64,000 nt of DNA, from the NCBI RefSeq assembly GCF_037038585.1, contig NC_092560.1:85421549-85485548 (forward strand), given 5' to 3'. Below, piece by piece: positions 44,389-56,400 of this stretch (position 1 is the stretch's first letter; the number at the start of each line of letters is the position of its first letter). The translations under genes were made by a program, and so were the position numbers. The notes beneath the pieces are model-generated. The model had not been told where the DNA came from. It searched no databases and saw only the letters and a program-made list of their open reading frames with translations. This DNA is from Patagioenas fasciata. Taxonomy: Eukaryota; Chordata; Aves; Columbiformes; Columbidae.

Positions 44389-46683
44389 GACTCCATTCTT
44401 GAATGTTTTACCATTGTTGGTCTGCGTAATAGAATTTAAATCACAAAGCATTAGAGCTTCAGCCTGAACTACAGTGGTGCCCTACGAAAAGCGTAACATT
44501 TTAAAATTGCTGTGAGCACACAGTGCAATTCATTCATCCTGTGTGTGCTTAAGAATATTTGTTAATATAACGACACAAGTGCTAGCAGCAAGAAGTAACC
44601 TCTAAGTGCTCCTTTAAAACATGGGTTCCGCTTTCTGCTTTTGCTGGTGTCTCTGCTGAGATTAGAACACGTTTATATTTAGTTGACTTCATCACAAAGC
44701 CCGTGCTTTGGTTCCCTCATGTAAAAGGCAAAAACCAGACTTTGGCTCAGATTGGAACGCTGTCTGTAAAACAAACAGGTCGCTGGTTCTCCCATTCCCC
44801 TCAAAAGGCCACTAAATCTAGAGCCCAAAGGGAATTCTGATAGTGTCCATGTCACTGCTCATGATTCTGCAGCCATCCAGCTGAGGCACATTGGTAACCA
44901 CAGTTCCACCAGGCCAATCCTTCTGCTGCCACTGCAGTCAGCTGACGCAAACTGGACCCAACTTTCTCCTCCCGGCCTGGTTTCCTGGTCTAGACCTCTG
45001 TACAAAGTTGAGCTTAGATGCACTCAGCTTTCACGCCTTTTCAGGCAACCCAGAAATGCTTCCTGATACAGGTGTATGTATGTATTTTCTGTCACAGCAA
45101 GACTAAGGTGGGTAGAGTGGCTTGCTATCAGTCTACAAAGAACAGCAATGCTCAGCAAAGTCACTTTGTAAAAAGTCTGACGTGAAAATCTAGATGGGCA
45201 GATAAACAGTCTGTTAATCGCCACTTCCCATCACCTTCCGACGTGCACAATGGAGTTCTCTCTGTGTCACCATCTACATGTTCAGCTCCTTCCATTGTGA
45301 CCAAGACACAAGTGAGGAACTGGAGATGTTTCTGAGGGGCCTGCACAGCCAAGGTGTTCCTGTCACAGCTCCCACCTGTCCCACCGGACAGACAGGAGGA
45401 CAGCACAGAGAGCTCAGCCAGCCTGAGAGAGAATGGGGCAACGAGGAACAAAGACCAGGCAAAGCCTCAGCTCTCCACTTGCCTTAGATACGCCAAAGAG
45501 CAACCCCTCGAGTTCCCCACAGAGCGAGGGTTTAAGCCTTGTTTCAATGGCTTGAACCCGATGTCATCAGTCAAGTGTTTTCTACTTTCGGTAGCTATTA
45601 ATGTATAATTATTTCACTGTAATTGCATGTGTAGCTGAACTCAAGGGCAATGACTGAGTTTTAACAAGATCGTGTGACATTATTATAATTGAAACTTCTG
45701 TACTATTACAGAAAAAATGACTGCTCTAAACCAGTGTATTGCCAGGTTCTCCTATTACCATCAGTTAGACTTTCCACTGACACAAACTCCGGAATTAGCT
45801 TTTGAGTATAGATGTCAAGTCTAGTTGAAAGATGAATGAAAAATATCAAATCCAGCAAACCAGAAATATAACCAGAATGTAGGCACTTCTTTGGCACAGT
45901 CTATCTACCCTATTTCAAACGTTTGTTTTTCAGACAACCTGCACTTTGCCCTAAACCCCATTGAGAAGATCTCCATTAACTGCACAGGGAGCCCAGGATG
46001 ACCAGCTCAGATTTACATCTATGCTGCTGTCAGATGAGTATCTGTCCCGAGTGTCAGCTGCTCCCCAACAGTTTCTCTCTTTTTTGGTATCCACTGACAA
46101 TAAACACCAAGCAGAACCTAGTCCAAAATTGCCTTTGTCCTCCTCAGCACTGAGGGGACTCGCACACACAAGGCTGGTTTCTGGCACCACCTGCCATGCA
46201 GCAATCATGCGGGGATGAGCAGTCTGACGTGCTTGGTGTTTGTGTTCTGTGGTGGGCACTGCAGGGTGGCTTCTCACCCCGCTGCATCCTCTGGCACGTG
46301 CCGTCCCCTCCTCTGCCTGACAGCAGCTGCACTTCAGCTCAAGGGAGCAGACCATCTCCCGCAGTTCTGGCCCTGCCTGGGCGTTCTGGATTAATTGTGC
46401 CTCCTTAGCAGACAGGTCCTTCAAAAAACAACTCTGTGTTACACAGAAAAGTCCCTCCCTGTGTAATGGTTCGTTTCAGACGGCAGCTGTTTGGCAACGG
46501 CAGACTCCAAACCTCTACCCACACCAGGACTGGTGCACGCATCACTGTCCTGTGCCATGGGGTTAACTGTGGATCCAAGGAAGCTTGCATGGACAGCAAG
46601 GAATCCTACGGACAATCCCACAAGTTGCCCATCTTTAAGCAGATGACATCACTTTGTGAGGACCTTAGAGATGCCAGCTAATT

Positions 46684-46699
46684 GGGGGGGGGGGGGGGG
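46684..46699. repeat. G16 homopolymer
   Basis: Sixteen G in a row followed by cgcgc. It lies about 490 bases downstream of the ALPK2 stop and would be a C run in the ALPK2 transcript. Confidence 0.95.
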
Positions 46700-47184
46700 C
46701 GCGCAGAAGACAGATACATCCAATCATGAATGGCTTGGTCTTGTATTAAAAGACATGTAAGTGGAAGAAAAAAATACAAGAATAGGATTATAGTGGGATC
46801 ACAATATGCAAAAGTCTGGGAAAGAAAACAATTTTTCTACATCAGCCAGAGTAACAATACTGTGCAAAACTTGTGCTAAGTGGCTTCTTAAATATATTGG
46901 TATTTATGTAGCAGCTTAACCCACAGGGCCACAGACACAGAGAAAGGCAGATGTTCTCCAGTGGTGTGTGGTGCACTTGAACGTACAAGACACGCGCAGA
47001 TACCAATACACAGAAGGGCTGTAAGATAAGCCAGGCTGATGGCTCAGTTTGCCTTCAAAACCTTGCCCTGGCCTTAAATCTCAGGTACTCAGACCAAAGA
47101 ATCAGCCACTTTGTTGTTGGCATCTGCATCAGGATGACTTCAGAATAATGTCATAAGGCAACGGTCTGAAGCTGGTGCCTGTCA

Positions 47185-47467
47185 TTAGCACGTATCTTCG
47201 AGAGGAGTTTTCGCGAGATGGGACAGTTCAACTCGGTGCTCTGAAGAAATGAAGTCTCTAGGTTCTCTTGCTTTCTTGGGCGCTGTTTTCTTTATAGTCG
47301 ATGAGTTTGATAGATTTTTGCTTTTCACGGATGTTGTTCTCCTCTGTTTTTGATGCGTGGTTCGCAGAGATTTCAGCCCCAGCATCTCACAGTACTTATT
47401 GCACTGGTGGAGGGCTCTGAACTGCTCAATGAAGGAAATCGAGCAATTGCCTTTAAAACCTTTGTAT
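47185..47467 (-). CDS. ALPK2: ALPK2 last coding exon: kinase C-terminus and stop
   Basis: Begins [20 protein letters not shown], then [14 protein letters not shown], the zinc-binding Cys motif that closes alpha-kinase domains. A basic Lys/Thr/Ser-rich tail ends PLEDTC. The acceptor is ctttgttgctacag. The tail runs about 15 residues beyond the human end as recalled. Confidence 0.95.
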
Positions 47468-50400
47468 CTGTAGCAACAAAGAAAAGAAAAGCCAGATGGG
47501 ATTTGAAGATTCATTTTCAGCATAGGGAGGCAGAGAATGACTGCTGACTCATAAGCAACTTGAAAACATTAAGCAAGTCTCTTCCATCTATGCATGCTGC
47601 ACCTGCTTTTTAAAGGAGCAAGTTTTGGTCAAATTACCAGGGCAGAGAAGGGAGAAGAAAGAGCAGGGTGCTCCTCTCCTTTTATGGGTAACCTTAGGAA
47701 GCGCACGTGCTATTCTGTTCTCGTGGCTCCCTGGACATACAACATCCCCAGAGGTGAACTGTGAGTTATCACTGCACAAAACCAAACAAACAGGTTTAGC
47801 ACGGAGGTTAACACGACATGCTCACTGCACAGCATTCCAGAGAACTTATTTCCTCATGAAGATTGCACAGTGCTAAGAACACACTGTCACTCTGAGAAGG
47901 TCAAACTCCTTCTGACAGATAATTATCTTTATTGCAACATAGTTTGCCAAATTTTCTTTGAAAGAATGGTACCAGTGGTGAAAATATAATAAAATCGCTT
48001 GCAACAAAAGGGGACGATATCTGCCTCCATTTGTACCTAACTGTCCTATTCTGCATCTCCAGTGTTCCTCTACAGAGAAGAAGTCAAAAAGATGAAACCT
48101 CAGGCCGACTGCTTTCTTAGATCAGTAATTGCACCCTGGGAGGGAAAAGATCTCTTTGGCGGACAATGCAAATTGGAAAGTTTCTCTAGTGTATCGAAAA
48201 GGTAATATTATTGCTTATTCAGGCACATACCAAAATGGTAACGCAGACTGGCAGGGCCCCTGACAGCCAAAAAGTCATCTATACGTTTTGCTGCTGCTTT
48301 TACACACTGTCACAACTGCCCACCCATGGAGGATGAATCCCAAGTGACTGCAGACAATCTATCTCAGCCATGATGATGAAGACTTTGCAGGCAATTGTAA
48401 GGTGAACGGCAGACCTTAATCTTCTAAGGCATTAAATTATTGCTGGTGGTTAACTTCAATAAGAAAAACTATTTGAGAGCTCAATTTTCTCGTCATAAGT
48501 ATTTGGGAGTCCTTTTTGTCTTATCATACCTATCTTTTATTTTCAGATTCTTCTTTGAAGTCAGAGTTTTTGAACGTTTCATACGTATCTCAACGAGATA
48601 AAGCTCCAAATGTCTTCTGCTATTACTTGCCAGTGAAGCTGTTCACAGCAAACAAGGCTCCTCTCCCGGTTGAAGACCAGCCAGCCTGCCCTGCTCTGCA
48701 GAAACCGCTCAGCCCGCTGGCTGTACGCAGCCACAGAACCACAGGGCCTTCCCAATTCTCTCTTCCTCTACAAGTAAGTTCTGTGCTTGTTTACCCAAAG
48801 GAAGTTTAAGAGCAGTGCCATTGTTACTTCAGGACTTACATCCCGGAGCTCAGCAAGAGAATGAACTGTTCTCTCTCTCCTTCGGAGAAATAATGGACTT
48901 GAGACTTCAGACATGAGCATCTCTACTAGAGCCAGCAGGTGTGTGCTCCAGACACCCCAGCAGAACACTCGGTTCCACGGGCAAACTGTGCTCAGCGAAA
49001 AAATCTCTTTATATCAAGCATTGATCCTGACTCCAGAAACTAGTTAGAGCAGAGAAATGCACTGCCTGCAAAGAGCAACAACTTAGACCGAACTATTCTG
49101 ATTAATCTATCACGCACATCCAATTCACCACTGTGTCCCTCCAGTGAGTGCCCATGGGGGCACAGCCGCGGTGCCAGCCCTGCCGTGCGGGTCCCTGCGG
49201 GTGACGCGGCTGTGCGGGCAGCCCCGGGTCCCCGCTCCGCTGCGTGCTGCCTGCGCGTGTGCTCTGTGTAACGACGCGGAACCTGCAGGGCTCTCGCTGC
49301 ACTGACCGCTGGCTGTTTTCAGCTGTGGCCATGCACTCTTTTTCCTTCTCTCGGTTTCTTAGCCCTTTCTCCTACACAGCTGTTTTGTTGCAGCTAAAGA
49401 AAATTTCTTCCTGTGTTTTTCTCATGCTATAAAATTCTGATAATATTAATTTCTTTGTGAAAATAATGTTGGAAAGAAAAAGTTGAGCTAAAAAGGTCCA
49501 TTTTTATAATGAAGTAAATAAAAGTCTGTCTAAATGTCTTTCCTATCTGTATCTGGGTTTGGTCCCTTCCTGTGTGTTTTTGAAGGAACATCTGAACTAA
49601 GAGCAGAAGCAGCAGCATTTGCTCTGATGATATTATGAGTAAGAGACACTTTAGATGAACGACTGAATGCTCTGCCAACTAACTTTAGCTTTAGAATTCA
49701 ACAAATGCTAGAAACATTTGCAGCCAAAGAACATAAATATCTTGTGAACAAGAGACAGAACGTTTATATTAAAAACACGTGATCATTTTTATTTTAATAG
49801 CTTTGCTCCTAAGTCAAGCCATCCTCATTTCCCCTCTCTTAGAGCAACAGGTCTGCATTGATCTTGTGGCTACATATGTGGCCTGAGCAGCAGCTCTTGT
49901 CCGCTCTGGAAGGCGAGAGGCGCGACTGAGCCTCGCGTGGCTCTGCGGCGTGCAGACAGCAACACGGCTCCTACTGGGCCATAGGGAAATTCATCTACCG
50001 ACAGGAGACCAAAGTTTGGCACCAGAGCTCTCCCAGCTACTGGTGTTTGTTCCTCACAGCTTCCAGAGCCCCGTGTGCTTCCACACGGCACTTGTGCTCT
50101 GGACAGACCTGATGGCCACAGCCCTGCTGCTACTGGGCAGCACTGGTGAGCTGTGCTGTGTGGAACTGGGAATGTCCCACGAGTGCATGGCTCCTAGACT
50201 GCAGAGTCTGTATCACTATCACGTGCCTCGTGTTCAACAACAACAACTATTGACTGTTTCAAGTCTGGAAAAACAGGAATCTGTTATTTTGCACAGCACG
50301 CGCTATTAATTCACTGACTACACTGATAAATAAAACACAGACAGAATTCCATCTCCCAAACTTCACAGCTGGGAATTGGCTCAAGCCAAATCTTCCTTAA

Positions 50401-53400
50401 ATCTGAAGGGGGAAGGCTGGATTTGTCCCCAGTGCCTCTTGTTGCCATGCTGAGTAAAACTGTATTTGTCAGACAGACGTTCAGATGCATATTTGGCAAA
50501 CAGTGCTCCCGCTAATCAGCATGAGCACGGGTCACTGTGCTCCTCATTCCTTCATTTTTGTGTTTACCGCTCCGCTCTTGGATAAATACTTGAGCACTTG
50601 TGCATAGCTTCTAAACTGGCTGGGTTGTTTTGTTTAGCTTCACCAAATGGTCTACTAACGGCTTATCGGAGGAGTGATCGCCTGACTCGGGTGCACCCCA
50701 GTGGCTACACTGAGAATATTTTCCAGGCTTTTCGGCTTCTAGTTGGGCTTCGCCCTCTACCGACAGAAACTGGTTTGCAGCTGCTTCAGTGCATGGAATA
50801 AACAACCCTTCGCTTTGCCTTCGCTTGGTTTCCAATTCACTGGTAAATCAGACATAGAAAGGATAAAAGATCAGAATTAGAGACTGCTAATTGCTAGAAA
50901 TAGTAATTTCTCCACAGCCTCTACAGGACAGGAGGGAAAGATGAAGGCAAAGGATACAGAAATGCTTATCCAGAAATGGTTGTTCAGACTTGGAATGCTA
51001 GTCTGAACCCCCAAAAAACAGGAACGAGCAATGCTGGATAGAGGCACAGAATTTTAATAGATGCTGTTTATTGTGCTTGGTCTACAAGAAACACTGGGGG
51101 ACATAGAATGCCATGAATAATTCATGACAAATTCATCAATTAGAGTTGTACTACGATATGAGATGATGTGAAAGCTTGACTATACCACGAGCCTGGCCAC
51201 GGTGGGGGAGATGGTGGTTGGTTTGATTGTTTGTTCATTTTTTTCCCCTGATCACAAGTTTAGAGTGGAATTAGAATTTTATTTAATTTACATTCCAACC
51301 AGGAACACTAAGAACGTTCTTCCCAAGGATATTTTTCATTGGCTGTAAGGTGACGGGCTCAGGTTGTGAAGACCTGGAGGCAGAGGCCTGTCTGGGATCA
51401 GGGAGGTCATTACCTCTGCGAAGCCTTGTTGAGGAAAACTCCATCAATTTCTGCATGCCACACGGATTTTATACCACAAAATCAGCCTTGTATCTTCTCT
51501 AATTATACAGCTAAAATCTTAACAGAACCATACCATGTTTTTTAGTCTTCTCGAAGTCATCATAAAACTACCAGGAAACTGGCCTCTTTAAATACTACAA
51601 ACAGATCTTTCGTTTTATCTCAGAATTACTGCTTTTGAGACAGAAGGGAAAGAGACACCATCAGATCCCTTAATGCATTTCGTTCTTTATCAGGTAAGTG
51701 GCCTGTACAAGGCTGAACAGACACCTTCGCTCCACCCGTACGGCTGACAAGAACACAGGCTCAACAAAAGCTCACGGCCACTGCCTGCTGTAGGAAGAAA
51801 AACTGACTCATAGACTTCTAAACTGAGAAAGGACTCTTCCAAAAAGCTTGTGTCATAAATACACATATTCTAAAGCCGTGGCGCTTTTGCTGGCTGCAAA
51901 GGACAGGGAACTGCTGGAGAGGGTCCAGCGTAGGGCAACAAAGATGATTAAGGGAGTGGAGCATCTCCCTTATGAAGAAAGGCTGAGGGAGCTGGGGCTC
52001 TTTAGTTTGGAGAAGAGGAGACTGAGGGGTGACCTTATTAATGTTTATAAATATATAAAGGGTGAGTGCCACGAGGATGGAGTCAGGCTCTTCTCAGTGG
52101 CAAACAATGATAGGACAAGGGGCAATGGGATCAAGCTGGAACACAAGAGGTTCCACTTAAATTTGAGAAAGAACTTCTTCTCAGTGAGGGTAACAGAGCA
52201 CTGGAACAGGCTACCCAGGGGGGTTGTGGAGTCTCCTTCCCTGGAGACATTCAAAGCCCGTCTGGACACATTCCTGTGCGACCTCACCTAGGCGTTCCTG
52301 CTCCAGCAGGGGGATTGGACTGGATGATCTTTTGAGGTCCCTTCCAATCCCAAACATACTGTGATACTGTGATACTGTGAAAGGGATTTCAGCTGTGTTC
52401 TCTCACCCAGCTCCCATACCGTCCCTCTCCGGCACGTCCTGCCCTGGCTGCCCAGCACGGCGGCAGGTCCCAGAGCACGGGGGCCATCAGAAGGGTCACC
52501 CCAGCCCCCAGCAGCAGGAGCCGCTGGCCGGGCTGGGTTTGCATTTGCTGGGGCAGGTGCTGGTGAGGGCAAGCACTGGCTCCAACAGCGGGCAGGGTCT
52601 GTCATTGTCCCCAGGCTGGGGCCAGAGCTGGCCCTGCGCTTTCAGCCCCACCTTCCTCCAGCTGATGTACCACCAATTAAAGTGCCCCACTTGCTTGCAA
52701 GTCACCAGAGACCTGGATTTCACTCACGAAATGCCCTTTGAATACACTTACTTTAAGGGAGGCATGAAGGAAAAGCAAAGCCCAATCTACAGCGTAGTCC
52801 CATCCTTTTAGAATAAAAGAAACGTGTTTCCCTTATAGGCAGGTTCCCATAAATATGAACAAAAGAAGTGAAAAGAGTCAGATGAGGATTGTTTTCTTCC
52901 AAAGTTAAAACAGGAATATATTTCCAGTGCACCCTCCCCCAGCGTGTTTACACTGTGAAGAGATTGATGTGTAAAGCAAAATCATGCTGTTCAGAAATAA
53001 TTTGTCACTCACCCTTTGGCCTGCGTTGCTATGCCAACATCAGTTAACTTCATTCCTACACCTACAAGGCATCAAGGAAAGAGAGCTTATGTTACCCTGG
53101 AATTCCCAGGAACACCTTCTGATTCAAAAGCAGCATATATAGAAGCATTAAATATTATTTATTGATTCATGGTTTTACTCATTTGTCACCATTTTTTCAA
53201 CACATTTTAAGGTACCCCAATGCGCAATAGGATGTATGTGCTCTGTATCACTAGCAATTCCTAGAAGCCAGTCTCATGCTGGTAGTTTACAGACAGCGAG
53301 GTGATAAACAGAGCAGAACTTGTTTCCTGTGCCAGACAGTCGGTGGGAAAGAGGGGTTACCCCTCGATGACTGCGTTGTAGGAAACATACAGAATCTTTG

Positions 53401-56400
53401 CTTATGCACCTGTCCTGACATTTAATTATGGGGTTTGTGGTCTTGATGCTTTGCAAACTTGGAGTACAATATCTACCAGTAGGAACTGGTATTTGCTTTG
53501 CCAATCAAATAGCGATAGGTCACTCCACCTTAGTTTTACTTTTTGAGTAAGAGATCCAAAATCCCTTTTCTCACTCAGTATTTCCAAAAACTTGGGTATT
53601 TAACTTGTCCCTCTGTTGAGTTGTTTATAGGCAAAATGCAGCCCTGCAGTATGCAATTTTGTCTGTACAGGAAAATGATGGTCCGACGACCATTTTCCTC
53701 CAAGAATACTCCCAGAAATCTCAATTGATATGCCTGAAAAAGACTCAAATGAAGGTGACCAGAGAGGAGGGCTGTTCCTCTTCAACAGCAGCAGGTATAT
53801 TGTCCCTGGTGGCAGCAACCATTAGCAAGGCCCAGATACCATCTCTGCTGTTATGCTTCACTCAGGCTAGGATTCTGTTCTTTCCTCTCCCTTCAAATCA
53901 TTTCAGGAGTCTTGTTGCCTATTTTCCTGCCCTCTCTTGTTAAAGAGATATTTGGGATATTTTCTAAGATTCCACCTCTCTTTGATTTTCTTTACCAAGG
54001 GTCTCTTTCTCCATTTCAAATAAACCTTCGCATATGGCCTCGGGACAGGCCCAGCAATGCAGCAGTTGGAAGGAGTCGCCCTCAGAAGCTCAGGGCAGCA
54101 TTTACTGAATGTGAGAAGGGTGTTCCTTCACCATCTTTCCTTTCTTGGTGGAACACGTTTCTTCAGATCTAGCCAGGACCTGAATGTGGAGCATTCCACT
54201 GTTCAGAGACTGCAAGCATTCGAAGACAAGGAAAAGTGAAAGACCAGGCTGTTATTAACAACTGAAGTCTTTCATTCACAAGATGTTCCGTGAACCTCTG
54301 GGAGGTAAGACAATAAGCCAGGCTTGACTCATGCTGAGTGTCCCGATTTACTAAGGAGACTGCTAAGAGTCTGAGATTTGTTTTTTCCTTTCCAAACTGT
54401 CTTCTTGTAAGAACATAAATTGATTAGATAAAGATCATAATACTGCATAGGCCCTGCTGCCACAGTAGGCAATTAATTAATGTCTTTCTGTGCCCCAGGG
54501 TGACACACAAATAAACACAGTGCACTTAAAAGAGGCTAGAAAATAAAGTGGCCTAACTCCCTCTCCTATCTCTCATTCTGATGAGCACAAGACTCTGTAT
54601 AAAATGGGCACAGGGCCAGGGTACCGTCCACATCTGGAGGAGACTCTGCCCATTACGAGGTTGCTCAGCACTGCCAACAGGACACAGAAAGCCAAGAAAA
54701 CATTGCTCAGAAATAAGAGTCTGGACGTTCTGCAGCTGCTGGGATTGACTGAGCGGTCACCAGCCTGTATCATGGGAAACCATTTAATTGCCCCCACCCA
54801 GATAACTCACCTTGCAGGTCAGTGACCAGCAAACTCCCACTGGTCTTCTCATACACCCAGTGCTGGAAGGTGCAGCACTTCTGGCCAGCCTCCGAGTCTC
54901 TTCTCAGGAAATTTACTTCCTTGCCATCCCTGACAGAGTATTTCACAAACTCCCCAACCAGCTCCTCCTCCACTGTCGCATAGGGGATGTTATTAGCAGG
55001 ACGATGAACAAGAAAAATAGGAATGATCCTAAAATCAAGGGATAAAAACTCATGAAATCCAGAGTTCTGTCAATGAAAGAGTAAGAAACAGACAAAATGG
55101 CCAGTGATCTCAGAGAGTGAATGAACAGTTCCCAAGTCTAAACCAAGCCAGCAGACATCTGAATACGATCTTGTGTCTTCTAAACGGAGCTGGAGATTCA
55201 GCCTGCTGCCAAGCATGTAGGCCCTACCCCTCACACAAGACAGATGGAATTTCAACCATCATTGCAAGTCCAACTCTGCACAGTAGCCTGACACTGGAAC
55301 AGCAAATCCTTGGAAAAAGATCTATTATCAGCTCCTCAAGATGCTGCTTCCCAGCCTCGGGGGCAGAGGTGAACCTGGACTGAGCTACTGGTCTGACAAA
55401 CATATTCAGGAAATGGAAAACTTCTGAAATTAAATAAACCAGCCTTGGGGAAAACCTGGAATCAGAGTTGGATTTTCTGGGTTAAGCCTCTCTTTACAGA
55501 GAAAACTTGTGTAAGGAGTGACTCCATACCAGCTTCAGAATGCCCATGACTTCTCTCAATATTTCATTTCTAACAGAAAGTTGGAAAGCTGAGTTATCCC
55601 CCACTGCTGTTACTAGATGATACCAGAGTATCACCCAGTGGTGTTACTTTACAAACACGAATTAATTCATCTAAATTTATATAAAAATCATGCCTTTGTC
55701 TTCACTCCTTATCACCCTTCTCTAATGGGAATGGAATCTCTCACCACCTTGATACTCAGTATTATTTAGGTCGTGACTCCAGCTATAACACTGTTCTCAG
55801 GACTCCTCTCTCTCCTTCTTCAGTAATTATTTCTAGCTATCAGTGGGCAGCTGGGGCCAGGATGACGTATCTACACATACATATATATATATATGTGTAT
55901 GTGTATATATATATGTATATATATACTCACTCTGGTACTTCCCCAAAGCCTTCCAAGTGTTCAGCTTCAGCTGCGTACATCTTCGCATACTCTCTTGCAG
56001 TAGTCTGGACATAGCATTCCTGTATTACAAACAGATACGCCTATGGAATAATCCTCAAAACATTTAACAGACCATCTGTTTGAACGTTTGCAAGACAGCT
56101 TTTCCACACAATTCTCGCTTATAAAGGACAGGGAAGCTCACCTGCAGTGCTAGTCTGTAGTTCTTTTGCACTAGATCATCCCTGCTCCTGGTCCCGTAGG
56201 TGATGGCATTGTGCACTTTGAGCACGCAGGCATGGCCAGGAAGGAACATCGGCACGAGGCCTCGCAGCACTCTGCTGCGGAAGGCCCTCCGGTGCATGCC
56301 TTCACCAAAGTGAAGCTCTTCTGTAGCTATTGTGCCATGCAGGTTCCCACCAAAATAGCTGTCACCGATTAAATCTTCTCTGAACATGAGCTGCATGAAC

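Larger units (their letters stand above)
41502..47184. other. Region between miR-122 and the ALPK2 stop, including ALPK2 3' UTR
   Basis: No protein gene was recognised. The right part should be the ALPK2 3' UTR (minus strand), but the first minus-strand AATAAA after the stop was found only at 44383-44388, about 2.8 kb away, with another at 43541-43546. A run of 16 G lies at 46684-46699. Confidence 0.5.

Noticed and set aside
51848-52291. A host gene encoding a reverse-transcriptase-like protein
   Set aside because: It is the 5'-truncated end of a CR1 LINE with its 3' UTR and octamer tail, not a domesticated gene. No promoter or full domain is present.
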